A DNA stretch of 64,000 nucleotides from Phenylobacterium sp. (GTDB lineage: Bacteria; Pseudomonadota; Alphaproteobacteria; Caulobacterales; Caulobacteraceae). The notes below the pieces were generated by a model, which worked only from the letters and a program-made list of their open reading frames with translations, was not told where the DNA came from and did no database searches. Both the position numbers and the translations under genes were made by a program. Positions 43,694 through 51,798 of this stretch are shown one piece after another; the first letter of the stretch is position 1, and each line of letters opens with the position of its first letter. The DNA lies in assembly GCA_004799545.1 (NCBI GenBank), contig SSMU01000005.1:186001-250000 (forward strand). The letters run 5' to 3'.

Positions 43694-44782
43694 ATGGCCG
43701 TTCTGACTGAAGAACAGAGCATGCTGAAGGACGCGGCGAAGAGCTGGGTCCAGGAGAAGAGCCCCGTGTCGGCGTTCCGCAAGATGCGGGATTCCGGCGT
43801 CGAGCTGGGCTATGACGCCGCCGCCTGGAACGAGATGGCGGAGATGGGCTGGGCCGGGGTGATCATCCCGGAAGAATATGGCGGCTCCAACTTCGGCTAC
43901 CTCTCGCTGGGCCTGATCCTCGAAGAGCTCGGCCGCACGCTGACCGCCTCGCCGCTGCTGGCCTCGGGCCTGGCCGCGGCCTCGGCCCTGATGCTCGGCG
44001 GCTCCGACGACCAGAAGTCGACCTGGCTGCCGAAGATCGCCGACGGCTCGGTGATCGCCACCCTGGCGGTCGACGAGGGCCCGCACCACCGGCCCGACAA
44101 GGTCGAGGCGACCTTCAAGGACGGGGTGATCACCGGCAAGAAGTCCTTCGTGCTGGAGGGCCCCGCCGCCCAGCTGTTCGTGGTTTCCGCCAAGGGCTCG
44201 GACGGCATCGGCCTCTACCTGGTGAAGGCCGACGACGTGGGCGTCGTGAAGCAGCGGCTGCAGCTGGCCGATAGCCGCGGCGCCGCCAACGTCGAGTTCC
44301 AGGGCGCCGCCGCCGAGCCGCTCTCCGGCGGCTACGCCCTGGTGGAGAAGGTGCTGGACCGGGCCCGCGCCGGCGTCGCCGCCGAGATGCTGGGCGCCGC
44401 CACCCAGGCCTTCGAGACCACCCTCGACTACCTGAAGACCCGCGTGCAGTTCGGCCAGGTGATCGGCTCCTTCCAGGCGCTGCAGCACCGGGCGGCCAAG
44501 ATGTTCACCGACCTCGAGCTCTCCCGCTCGGCGGTCGAGGCGGCGCTCACCGCCATCGACAACGACAGCCCCGACACCGCCGAACTGGTCAGCCTGGCCA
44601 AGGCCAAGATGGGCGACACCTTCCACCTGGTCTCCAACGAGATGGTCCAGATGCACGGCGGCATCGGCATGACCGACGCCCACGACGCGGGCTTCTACCT
44701 GAAGCGCGCGCGGGCGGCGGAAGCGGCGTTCGGCAACCAGGCGTATCACCGGGACCGGTACGCGCGGATCCAGGGGTACTAG
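43694..44782 (+). CDS. Acyl-CoA dehydrogenase, shorter sixth member (possible beta subunit)
   Basis: A 362-residue, clearly divergent acyl-CoA dehydrogenase (MAVLTEEQSMLKDAAKSWVQ). It keeps the overall fold: PEEYGGSNFGYLSLGLILEE, RVQFGQVIGSFQALQHRAA, and QMHGGIGMTDAHDAGFYLKR. The position equivalent to the LLQ-x-ER glutamate reads VLDRARAG, with Asp, and the MCAD-type Glu is absent (MHGGIGMT). Heteromeric dehydrogenases in steroid and bile-acid side-chain degradation pair one active with one non-catalytic subunit; this gene fits the latter. It ends the array, just before a strong terminator. Confidence 0.88.
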   Translation: MAVLTEEQSMLKDAAKSWVQEKSPVSAFRKMRDSGVELGYDAAAWNEMAEMGWAGVIIPEEYGGSNFGYLSLGLILEELGRTLTASPLLASGLAAASALMLGGSDDQKSTWLPKIADGSVIATLAVDEGPHHRPDKVEATFKDGVITGKKSFVLEGPAAQLFVVSAKGSDGIGLYLVKADDVGVVKQRLQLADSRGAANVEFQGAAAEPLSGGYALVEKVLDRARAGVAAEMLGAATQAFETTLDYLKTRVQFGQVIGSFQALQHRAAKMFTDLELSRSAVEAALTAIDNDSPDTAELVSLAKAKMGDTFHLVSNEMVQMHGGIGMTDAHDAGFYLKRARAAEAAFGNQAYHRDRYARIQGY

Positions 44783-44827
44783 GACGAGTTCGGCCGGCGC
44801 GAGCGCAGGCCGGGGTGATGGGGACAG

Positions 44828-44864
44828 CCCCTTCGGTCAAGGATGGCCGGAGGGGTTTTTCTTT
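44828..44864 (+). terminator. Rho-independent terminator of the dehydrogenase array
   Basis: CCCCTTCGGTCA pairs with TGGCCGGAGGGG around an AGGA loop (12 base pairs, with two wobble pairs), followed by TTTTTCTTT. This is the clearest intrinsic terminator in the window and lies 45 bases after the sixth dehydrogenase stop. Confidence 0.85.
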
Positions 44865-44886
44865 GGGGGTGGTTGGACGAAGTGAG

Positions 44887-45630
44887 TCAACCTCGTCGGC
44901 GGGCCAGATCGGCACGCATGGCAGCGACCAGCTTGCTGTTGTCGGCGGCCCCCCAAAAGCGCCCAAGCCAACGGCCCTGCGCCTCGATGAAGTCGATTCT
45001 GAGTTCGCTCGCTTCTGATTCATCCCAATCGAAGAAGCCCATGAACTGGCCGGCCGCCTGAACCTGCAATTTTGCGGTTTCCGAGAGCACTCCTTTGAGC
45101 GCTTTTGGCAACAAGAATGGCCCGCAATGAACGTTCTCGTCGTCGACCTTCAGCATCTGAAAGCCCATCTGCGTGGGGTGGGCGGCCAACTCGCAGAGAA
45201 ATGAATAGTCCGCGTCTCGTTTGCCGCTGGTGAAGCCGTCCCTTTTGTCGAGGGCGCGCCGGATGGCAGCTGGACCAAACATCGTGGTGCGTTGTTTCTT
45301 GTCACTGGCTCGCCACGTCGCAATTCGCGACCGATCATCCCGCAAGTAATCTAGAAGGAAGACAGTCTCGAGAATGTCGCGAAGCTGGAAGGCGGCATTC
45401 TGATAGTAACCGGACAACATCAGCTTCGTCGCCGACGCGACGGCGTTGAAGAGCCGAATGCCGAGCATCCGCACGGTGAGGTCGTCATCATCTCGGTGCG
45501 GCGTGCTGTGGATCAGCACGTGCAGCAGGTCCTGCCCCTGCTCGATGATCTTGGCATGGTGCGCGAGATCACGATCGGCCTGGATCAGCTCAAGGCTCTT
45601 GGCCCGCAGCTCTTCTTCACCCGCGTGCAA
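44887..45630 (-). CDS. Unrecognised soluble protein (possibly DUF5677-like)
   Basis: A 247-residue, mostly helical protein with no signal peptide. Its middle (ATKLMLSGYYQNAAFQLRDI, then LETVFLLDYL) resembles the DUF5677 core of HEPN-like proteins, but I am not certain. The frame opens at a TTG (45630) and stays open further upstream without ATG or GTG, so the true start is uncertain. Codons are slightly less GC-rich than average. It sits alone between the dehydrogenase terminator and an intergenic stretch of about 180 bases, in an accessory-looking area. Confidence 0.6.
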   Translation of the reverse strand: MHAGEEELRAKSLELIQADRDLAHHAKIIEQGQDLLHVLIHSTPHRDDDDLTVRMLGIRLFNAVASATKLMLSGYYQNAAFQLRDILETVFLLDYLRDDRSRIATWRASDKKQRTTMFGPAAIRRALDKRDGFTSGKRDADYSFLCELAAHPTQMGFQMLKVDDENVHCGPFLLPKALKGVLSETAKLQVQAAGQFMGFFDWDESEASELRIDFIEAQGRWLGRFWGAADNSKLVAAMRADLARRRG

Positions 45631-45811
45631 GGCATGGAACTTGTCGAAGGGGTCAGAAATCGTCAGCGGTCGGATCCTTGAGCGTTTGCGCGAAACCGCT
45701 CCCGCCCGGACCGCGACATAGAGAGCTTAGCATGAGGCGGGGTGGTGCATGCGGAGAAGCGGCCTTTGACCCCTCGTTGACGCGCGCAACCGCCTGAGCT
45801 GTGGTCCTGGC

Positions 45812-46270
45812 ATGGGCTTAAGGATGCGCGTCGCGGAGTTCTTCGATCGGAAGCCGATGGACGCCGACCGCGTGGAGTGGGCGTTCATTGGTGCGCCTGT
45901 CGCGGCCAGCCTCGCGGTCGGGTTGGTGTTCACCGTTCTCAGCGCGCCGACCGACGACAGCTGGCCGTCGATGGCCTTCATTGCCTTCATGACCGCGCTC
46001 ATCGTGAGCATCCCGCTGGTCATCGTCGTCGCCTTGCCGCTGTACGCCCTGTTGCGGTCGCGCGTCCCCGCACGCTGGTGGACGGGGGGCCTAGCCGGAG
46101 CCGCGGTCGGCTCTGCGCCTTGTGTGCTCGTGATCATGGCGAGAAGCGAGTTGCCGACCTGGATGACGGCGCTCATCGACGTGGCTTGGACCGCGCCGTT
46201 CGGGTTCGTGGGCGGCGTGGTGTTCTGGTGGTTGGCGGCGTGGCAACCCCGCCGCGGGTGCAGCGTCTGA
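45812..46270 (+). CDS. Four-helix membrane protein, unrecognised
   Basis: A 152-residue protein with a short charged N-terminus (MGLRMRVAEFFDRKPMDADR) and four transmembrane helices at about 25-45, 52-75, 87-105 and 118-140 (for example FVGGVVFWWLAAW). There is a cytoplasmic Arg-rich loop (LLRSRVPARWW). No family is recognised. ATG 45824 is an alternative start. It precedes the repeat at 46324 and the HTH gene on the same strand. Confidence 0.6.
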   Translation: MGLRMRVAEFFDRKPMDADRVEWAFIGAPVAASLAVGLVFTVLSAPTDDSWPSMAFIAFMTALIVSIPLVIVVALPLYALLRSRVPARWWTGGLAGAAVGSAPCVLVIMARSELPTWMTALIDVAWTAPFGFVGGVVFWWLAAWQPRRGCSV

Positions 46271-46323
46271 CTCAGCTTGGGTCCCCGCCTGCGCGGGATG
46301 AGCGGTGGGGTGGCGCGGTGGCT

Positions 46324-46377
46324 CGCCCCCTCCACCGCTTCGCGGTCCCCCTCCCCCGTCCGCCTGACGGGGGAGGT
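46324..46377. repeat. Palindromic repeat, family 2 (inverted copy)
   Basis: CGCCCCCTCCACCGCTTCGC followed by GGTCCCCCTCCCCCGTCCGC and a CCTGACGGGGGAGG arm; this is the reverse complement of the unit at 617-675. Both copies lie beside a terminase-like HTH gene. Confidence 0.7.
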
Positions 46378-46433
46378 AAGAAAAAACGAGAAAAATTGCC
46401 GGGTTTTGGGGGGCCCCATGAGACCATCGTCGG

Positions 46434-47117
46434 ATGCTGGATTTCGATGACGGGGACGGCTCGCCGGAGCGGCCGCGGGTTGCGCCGAGGGACCGCGAAC
46501 CGCCGCTGATGGATCATGCGGCGGGGTGGAAGGAGAGCGCCTTCACCTGGGAGATGGGCGAGCTGGTGCTGGCGCGGATCGCGGCGGGGGAGACGGTGAA
46601 GCAGATCACCGACGATCCGCGGATGCCGTCCTACGCCACCGTCTACCACTGGACCCGGGTGATCGAGGAGTTCGGCGAGGCCTGGCAGGCGGTGCGGCGG
46701 GCGCGCTGTATCCAGGCCAAGGCGGCCGACGCGATCAAGGCCATGGCGCCGCCGCGGCGGCATTGGGTCTCGGGCAAGAAGAGCACCTACACGCGGGCGC
46801 AGGCCGAGGCGGTCTGCGCGGCGATCCGGGACGGGGCCTCGCTGAGCGAGGTGGTGCGGACGCCGGGCATGCCGTCGTTCAAGAAGGTCTATCGCTGGCT
46901 GAAGCGCCAGCCGGAGTTCGAGGCCATGTACGTGGCGGCCTGCGACGGGCGCGACCGCTGGCTGGAATTCCAGGGCGTGCTGATCGCCGAGGAGACCACG
47001 CCGGCCAGCTTCCGCGCGAACCGCGAGCGTGTGGCGCGGCTGGACGGGCGGCGCGGGCGGATGCGGCCGAAGAAGTACCGGGTGATGGTGGTGGTGAGCG
47101 AGGGGCCGGCGCGGTGA
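46434..47117 (+). CDS. Terminase small subunit-like double-HTH protein
   Basis: A 227-residue protein of the same design as the one at 1-563. Two HTH-like repeats are seen: LARIAAGETVKQITDDPRMP with SYATVYHWTRVIEEFGEAW, and VCAAIRDGASLSEVVRTPGM with FKKVYRWLKRQPEFEAMY. The N-terminal 30 residues are acidic and disordered. The C-terminus is Arg/Lys-rich (RGRMRPKKYRVMVVV). A terminase small subunit recognises phage DNA, but no large subunit, portal or head gene is present. A DNA-binding role outside phage packaging is therefore possible. Confidence 0.75.
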   Translation: MLDFDDGDGSPERPRVAPRDREPPLMDHAAGWKESAFTWEMGELVLARIAAGETVKQITDDPRMPSYATVYHWTRVIEEFGEAWQAVRRARCIQAKAADAIKAMAPPRRHWVSGKKSTYTRAQAEAVCAAIRDGASLSEVVRTPGMPSFKKVYRWLKRQPEFEAMYVAACDGRDRWLEFQGVLIAEETTPASFRANRERVARLDGRRGRMRPKKYRVMVVVSEGPAR

Positions 47118-47121
47118 GACC

Positions 47122-47160
47122 GCCCCTCTCCCAGGCGCGGGAGCGCCGTGGGAGAGGGGC
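47122..47160. terminator. Long hairpin between convergent genes
   Basis: GCCCCTCTCCCA pairs with TGGGAGAGGGGC, with a nested GGCGC/GCGCC stem. It lies directly after the HTH gene and before the convergent glycine-zipper gene. There is no T-run, but position and stem strength suggest bidirectional termination. Confidence 0.55.
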
Positions 47161-47176
47161 GGGCCGCGCGTCTTCG

Positions 47177-47422
47177 CTACTCCGAGTGGGTTTCCTTCAC
47201 CACCACGTGGTGGTGATGCTTGACGTGGTGGCGGGCCAGGGGGTGGCGCCTGTGGTCGCCGACGATGGCGCCGGCGACGCCGCCGACCACCGCGCCGGGC
47301 GGTCCGGCGACCACGGCGCCGGCGCCCGCGCCCACGGCCGCGCCCGCGACCGGGCCGGCCACGGCGGCCGAGGAAAGCGCCAGGCCGCCGACGGCGGTGA
47401 TGGCGATGAGCAGTTTCTGCAT
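47177..47422 (-). CDS. Small secreted glycine-zipper protein
   Basis: An 81-residue protein from ATG 47422 (site GGGAGACGA). A signal peptide (MQKLLIAITAVGGLALSSAA) is followed by a glycine-zipper region (VAGAAVGAGAGAVVAGPPGA; VGGVAGAIVGD) and a His-rich tail (HPLARHHVKHHHHVVVKETH) that could bind metal. Related proteins sit in the envelope. No link to neighbours is visible. Confidence 0.75.
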   Translation of the reverse strand: MQKLLIAITAVGGLALSSAAVAGPVAGAAVGAGAGAVVAGPPGAVVGGVAGAIVGDHRRHPLARHHVKHHHHVVVKETHSE

Positions 47423-47560
47423 TCGGTCGTCTCCCACAGGTCCCCCGACCGAGCGCCAAACCTAGCGCGCATCGCGCGACAGTGGAATCGCTTTGGTCGG
47501 GTGCTTGACTCCCGCGGCCTCTAGGCGGAAGTGGCGGCCGTTCAGTCTGTGAGGGCGTCC

Positions 47561-48019
47561 ATGAGGGCCATCGCCGCCGCCGTGCTCCTGCTGGCCTCAG
47601 GCGCCGCGGCGTCGGGCGCCGCCGCCCAGGCCGCGGGCCGCGCCGTGATGCTGCCGGGCATCCGCTACGAGGTGCTGGCCTCGGGTCCGGCCACGGGGGC
47701 GCATCCGCAGCGCGGCGACACGGTGAGCATGCGCTACGTCGGCCGGCTGTCGACCAGCGAGATCTTCTCCACCTCGGCCGAGGGCGGCGCCCAGCCGTCG
47801 GACTTCAAGGTGCGCGAGGTGATCCCCGGGATGAGCGCCGCCCTGCAGCTGATGCGGCCGGGCGACCGGTGGCGGCTCACCCTGCCCGCCTACCTGGCCT
47901 ATGGCGCGCTGGGCCGCCATCACGTGGCCGCGGACCGCAACCTGGAGCGCGACATCCCGCCGGACGCCACCCTGGTGTTCGAGGTGGAGCTTGTGAGCGT
48001 GACTGGCGGGGCCCGCTAA
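47561..48019 (+). CDS. FKBP-type peptidyl-prolyl isomerase, secreted
   Basis: A 152-residue protein from ATG 47561 with a signal peptide (about 26 residues, ending AAAQAAG). The FKBP core is present: RYEVLASGPATGAHPQRGDT, VSMRYVGRL, VIPGMSAALQLMRPGDRW, LPAYLAYG and the end ATLVFEVELVSV. These enzymes catalyse prolyl isomerisation, here in the periplasm. Residues normally forming the pocket are mostly conserved, but the RYVGRL strand replaces the more common HYTG. It precedes cysK by about 70 bases in the same direction. Confidence 0.85.
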   Translation: MRAIAAAVLLLASGAAASGAAAQAAGRAVMLPGIRYEVLASGPATGAHPQRGDTVSMRYVGRLSTSEIFSTSAEGGAQPSDFKVREVIPGMSAALQLMRPGDRWRLTLPAYLAYGALGRHHVAADRNLERDIPPDATLVFEVELVSVTGGAR

Positions 48020-48091
48020 TCCGTTTCGATTGACAGACCGCCGGTCGCGGCGTGCTGATGGCCGCCTTTGGAGATTGGGCGGAAGGGCGTC

Positions 48092-49156
48092 ATGGCCAAG
48101 TATTCGAACATCCTGGGCACGGTCGGGAACACCCCGGTCGTCAGGATCAACCGGCTCGCGCCGGCCGGGGTGAACCTCTTCGTCAAGATCGAGGCGTTCA
48201 ACCCCCTGGGCTCGGTGAAGGACCGCCTGGCGCTGGGGATCATCGAGGCGGCGGAGGCCTCGGGCGCGCTGAAGCCCGGCCAGACGGTGATCGAGGCGAC
48301 CAGCGGCAACACCGGCATCGGCCTGGCCATGGTCTGCGCGGCCAAGGGCTATCCGCTGGTCATCGTCATGCCCGAGAGCTTCTCGGTGGAGCGGCGCAAG
48401 CTGATGCGCTTTCTGGGCGCCAAGCTGATCACCACCCCGGCTGCGCTGCGCGCCGTCGGCATGGTCAAGGTCGCCGAGGACCTGGCGAAGCGGAACGGCT
48501 GGTTCCTGGCCCGGCAGTTCGAGAACGAGGCCAATCCGGACATGCACTCGAAGACCACGGCGCAGGAGATCCTGGCCGACTTCGCGGGCGAGCCCTTGGA
48601 CTATTGGGTGACCGGCTACGGCACCGGCGGCACGCTGAAGGGCGTGGCCCGGGTGCTGCGCAAGGAACGGCCGGAGACGAAGATCATCGTCTGCGAACCG
48701 GCCGACGCGCCGCTGCTGGAATCCGGCGAGGCTCAGGCGCGGAATGCCGACGGCTCGCCGGCCTCGGGCCATCCGGCCTGGAAGCCGCATCCCATGCAGG
48801 GCTGGACGCCGGACTTCATCCCCAAGCTGACCGGCGATGCGGTGGAGGCCCATCTGTTCGACCAGGTGCTGCCGATCGCGGGGCCGGATGCGCTGCGCCT
48901 GTCGCGGGAGCTGGCGCAGAAGGAGGGGATCTTCGTGGGCATCACGGCGGGGGCGACCCTGGCCGGGGCGCTGAAGGTGGCGGAGACCGCGAAGCCGGGG
49001 GCGACCATCCTGGCCATGCTGCCCGACACCGGCGAGCGCTACCTCTCGACGCCGCTGTTCGGCGAGGTGCCGGTGGAGATGACCGAGGAGGAGCTGGCGA
49101 TCGCGCGGACCAGCCCGCTGTTCCCGGCGCCGCAGCCGCAGCCGCAGCCGGCCTAG
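48092..49156 (+). CDS. cysK: Cysteine synthase A
   Basis: A 354-residue PLP enzyme. Lys43 in NPLGSVKDRL holds the cofactor; TSGNTGIGLA binds phosphate or substrate, GYGTGGTLKGVARVL is the second glycine loop, and ITAGATLAGAL the C-terminal loop. It condenses O-acetylserine with sulphide to cysteine. ATG 48092 with a GGAAGGG site is preferred over the upstream frame. The C-terminal QPQPQPQPA tail is longer than in typical CysK. The length exceeds E. coli CysK by about 30 residues, in part because of an insertion near LESGEAQARNADGSPASG. Confidence 0.9.
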   Translation: MAKYSNILGTVGNTPVVRINRLAPAGVNLFVKIEAFNPLGSVKDRLALGIIEAAEASGALKPGQTVIEATSGNTGIGLAMVCAAKGYPLVIVMPESFSVERRKLMRFLGAKLITTPAALRAVGMVKVAEDLAKRNGWFLARQFENEANPDMHSKTTAQEILADFAGEPLDYWVTGYGTGGTLKGVARVLRKERPETKIIVCEPADAPLLESGEAQARNADGSPASGHPAWKPHPMQGWTPDFIPKLTGDAVEAHLFDQVLPIAGPDALRLSRELAQKEGIFVGITAGATLAGALKVAETAKPGATILAMLPDTGERYLSTPLFGEVPVEMTEEELAIARTSPLFPAPQPQPQPA

Positions 49157-49163
49157 GCGGGGC

Positions 49164-49424
49164 TCAGCGGCCCTCTTTCCAGACGTCGAGCGGCTGGTGC
49201 TCCTCGTGGCGGATCACGAAGGCGTAGCCGAGGGCGAACACCACCACGCCCACCACCAGGGCGGTGATGAAGCCCGCGCCGGTGGCGAACCATAGGACCA
49301 GGAAGGAGATCACCGAGGCCAGGTGGACCATGCACCAGCGCAGCAGGATGTTGAACGTCTTGTAGGTCCGCTCGTGGTCGACGAGGGCGGGGTCGTTGGG
49401 ATTGGGGGTGAACGGGGTCGCCAT
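49164..49424 (-). CDS. Small two-helix membrane protein, aa3 oxidase subunit IV-like
   Basis: An 86-residue protein from ATG 49424 (GGGAG site). The HERTYKTFNILLRWCMVHLA segment before a hydrophobic helix resembles the small bacterial aa3-type cytochrome c oxidase subunit IV, but here there are two helices (the second FITALVVGVVVFALGYAFVI), longer than the usual single-helix subunit. No oxidase genes are nearby. The role is tentative. Confidence 0.55.
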   Translation of the reverse strand: MATPFTPNPNDPALVDHERTYKTFNILLRWCMVHLASVISFLVLWFATGAGFITALVVGVVVFALGYAFVIRHEEHQPLDVWKEGR

Positions 49425-49565
49425 GCAGAGAACTCCCTGATCGTGTTTCACCGACGGCTCGGGCGTCGTTGCCGGGACGATAGGCCTAAAACCACGGTTC
49501 CGTGAAGCGGCGCCGGCAATGGCCGCTTGCGCCGAACGAAGGCGCGGCCCAACCGTTATGACCTC

Positions 49566-49700
49566 ATGTCGGATGAAAACCTGATCGGCGAACTGGTTGT
49601 GGGGCGGGCCAAGCCGTCGCCCTGGGCGGTGGCGGCGTTCGTCGCCTCCTGCGCCTTCACCCTGGGCGCCCTGCTGCTGCTGATCATGACCTGGCGCTAG
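49566..49700 (+). CDS. Very small single-helix membrane protein
   Basis: A 44-residue frame: a polar N-terminus (MSDENLIGELVVGRAKPSP) and one transmembrane helix (AVAAFVASCAFTLGALLLLI) ending MTWR. It has normal GC-rich codon bias. No strong ribosome site is seen, only a GTTATGACC context. It stands between two minus-strand genes and could be a small membrane peptide of unknown role. Confidence 0.5.
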   Translation: MSDENLIGELVVGRAKPSPWAVAAFVASCAFTLGALLLLIMTWR

Positions 49701-49715
49701 AGCCGGGACGCCTCG

Positions 49716-49949
49716 TCAGTGGACGAGGACCCGCGGCTTCGGCTGGACCGGCGGCTCGAGGTCGGCGCTAGCGGCCACCGCGCCGTGGAAGCGGCCGACG
49801 AAGCGGAACCCTTCCCAGAGCTCGCAGCCGTGCGGGAATGCGTCGGTGATGGCGTGGCGGATGGCCCGGGCGTCGCTCTCGAGGTCCGCCGAGACCGCGT
49901 CGAGCAGCCGGCCGTCGCCGCTGAAGGGGAAGAGCTGATAGTGCCGCAT
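49716..49949 (-). CDS. Small hypothetical protein
   Basis: A 77-residue protein from ATG 49949 (GGAGACGG site). The segment MRHYQLFPFSGDGRLLDAVS followed by DLESDARAIRHAITDAFPHG has an alpha-beta pattern rather like the short DUF6894-type proteins of alphaproteobacteria, although the key residues differ. It is cytoplasmic. Neighbours give no clue. Confidence 0.6.
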   Translation of the reverse strand: MRHYQLFPFSGDGRLLDAVSADLESDARAIRHAITDAFPHGCELWEGFRFVGRFHGAVAASADLEPPVQPKPRVLVH

Positions 49950-50048
49950 CGCGTCCGTCTCCACGTCGCGATGACTGTTACGCCGCGGGCGCCAGCGAGG
50001 CGAGTCGATCACCCCCAGCGCCGGGCCACAGTTTCGTGAGGCGCCTGG

Positions 50049-51536
50049 TCATTCAGCAGCCCTGAGCGGCGCCGCCTCGCCGGCCGCCTCCGCGGCGCGC
50101 GCGGCCAAGGCCTCGGCCTCGCGGACGGTGGCCAGGTTCTTCTCATGGGTCTTCTGGTCGATCCGATAGAACAGCCAGATGAGGATCGAGATCAGCGAGA
50201 CGCTGGTGGTGGCCGGCAGGTAGACCCAGACGAAGTGCGCCACGATGGCCGGATCGACCGTGCCGCTGGCCTTCGCCGGGAAGGCCACATAGGCGAGGAT
50301 CAGGCCGGGCAGCAGGTTGGCGAAGCCGGTGGTCAGCTTCACCACGAAGGAGTTGGTGGCCATCAAGAGGCCCTCGGCGCGGTTGCCGCTCTTGACCTGG
50401 GCGTCCTCGGTGATGTCGGCGATCATCGAGGTGACGACGATGTAGGCCGAGTTGTTGAAGATCGACCAGACGAAGCGCAGCACGATCAGCAGCGGCATGT
50501 AGGCCGCCGAGCCGTGGGCCGGGAACAGGCCCATGACCTGCAGCAGGATCGGCCCCTGCAGCAGGGTCAGCCCGATCAGGAAGAAGGCGATGCAGCTCTT
50601 CTTCTTGCCGAACCGCCTGGAGACCGCACCGGCCAGCCAGGCGCCTGGCAAGAGGGCCGCCAGGGCCGCGAGCTGCAGCATGCCGACGCTCTTGGCCGGC
50701 AGGCCCCAGACGAAGGTGTCGATGTAGAAGGCCAGGCCCAGGTACATGCCGTAGCCGATCCCGCCGATCACCGAGGCGCTGAGCGCCACGGCGAGGTTCC
50801 AGTTCTTCAGCGTGCGGGCGATGTCGGCCACGGTCTGAGTGAAGTTCAGCTTGCGCACCGGCGGCCGGTGCAGGGTCTTGATCCGGTCGTGGGTGCCGAG
50901 CGCCGAGATCACGATCGAGCCGAACATCACCAGGGTCGCGGTGAGGGTGAACGGTCCCCAGCCGGCCGGATTGAGCTGGCCCTGAGGATACTGCTTGGTC
51001 GCCCGGAAGAAGATGAAGGAGCCCAGCAGGGTGACGATCACCCCGCCGAAGGTGAAGAACACCCACCGCCAGGCCATCAGGCCGGTGCGCTGGTGGTAGT
51101 CGGGGGCGAGCTCGGGGGCGAGCGCCTGGCTCGGCACCTCGTAGAGGCTGATCACCAGGCGGGCGGCGGTGACCAGCACGAACAGCCAGACCCCCTTCTC
51201 GACCATGCTGAAGCTGGCCGGCGGCCGCCAGAGCAGGAACATGGTCACCGCGACGGGGATGGCGGAGAGGTACATCAGCGGGTGGCGCCGACCCCAGGGC
51301 GTGCGCAGCCGGTCGGAGAACTGGCCGAGGATCGGGTCCCACAGGGCGTCAAGCACCAGGGTCGCGGCGAGCGCCAGGCTGACCATCTGGGCCGGCAGGC
51401 CGATGATCTGGTTGTAGAAGAACAGCAGCAGCGACAGCACGTAGACGTGCACGCCGAACGAGATCGAGCCGAAGCCGTAGAGCGACTTGGTGCGCAGGGA
51501 GAGGTGTCCGGGCGCAGCGGCGGCTTTGGAATCCAC
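50049..51536 (-). CDS. GPH-family sugar/cation symporter
   Basis: A 495-residue membrane transporter. GPH motifs are present: LYGFGSISFGVHVYVLSLLL at the first helix, LDALWDPILGQFSDRLRTPW with the conserved GRRHPLMY after it, and about 12 helices in total. The family imports glycosides, pentoses, hexuronides or related compounds with H+ or Na+. A GTG at 51536 with a GAGGAAAC site is the preferred start; the frame is open to 51656 but its first 40 residues are Arg-rich and atypical. The C-terminal tail is Ala/Glu-rich. No sugar catabolism genes adjoin it. Confidence 0.88.
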   Translation of the reverse strand: MDSKAAAAPGHLSLRTKSLYGFGSISFGVHVYVLSLLLFFYNQIIGLPAQMVSLALAATLVLDALWDPILGQFSDRLRTPWGRRHPLMYLSAIPVAVTMFLLWRPPASFSMVEKGVWLFVLVTAARLVISLYEVPSQALAPELAPDYHQRTGLMAWRWVFFTFGGVIVTLLGSFIFFRATKQYPQGQLNPAGWGPFTLTATLVMFGSIVISALGTHDRIKTLHRPPVRKLNFTQTVADIARTLKNWNLAVALSASVIGGIGYGMYLGLAFYIDTFVWGLPAKSVGMLQLAALAALLPGAWLAGAVSRRFGKKKSCIAFFLIGLTLLQGPILLQVMGLFPAHGSAAYMPLLIVLRFVWSIFNNSAYIVVTSMIADITEDAQVKSGNRAEGLLMATNSFVVKLTTGFANLLPGLILAYVAFPAKASGTVDPAIVAHFVWVYLPATTSVSLISILIWLFYRIDQKTHEKNLATVREAEALAARAAEAAGEAAPLRAAE

Positions 51537-51798
51537 AGGTGTTTCCTCGACGTGTCGTTGTCGTCGGAGGCTCCGGCCTTGGCGGAAGGTCCGCCATCTC
51601 CGGCCCCCGTACCGTTTTTTCGAGTCCATCACGGGGCCAATCCGCGTTTGAGTCAAATAGCTCCGGTGTCGCGGCCCTGTTGCAACCCTGGAGCGGTCAC
51701 GAATCCGTCCCAGTCGCGCTAAAGCCTGTCACCGAAAGCGAGATCGCAACCTGCCCGACGAGACCAACCCCTACGCCCGGCCGTCCGCCTATCCGCCG

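Noticed and set aside
44887-45630. R-DLAH-H near the N-terminus as a HEPN RNase motif
   Set aside because: The motif sits outside the core HEPN-like helix pair and the family match itself is uncertain, so toxin activity is not claimed.
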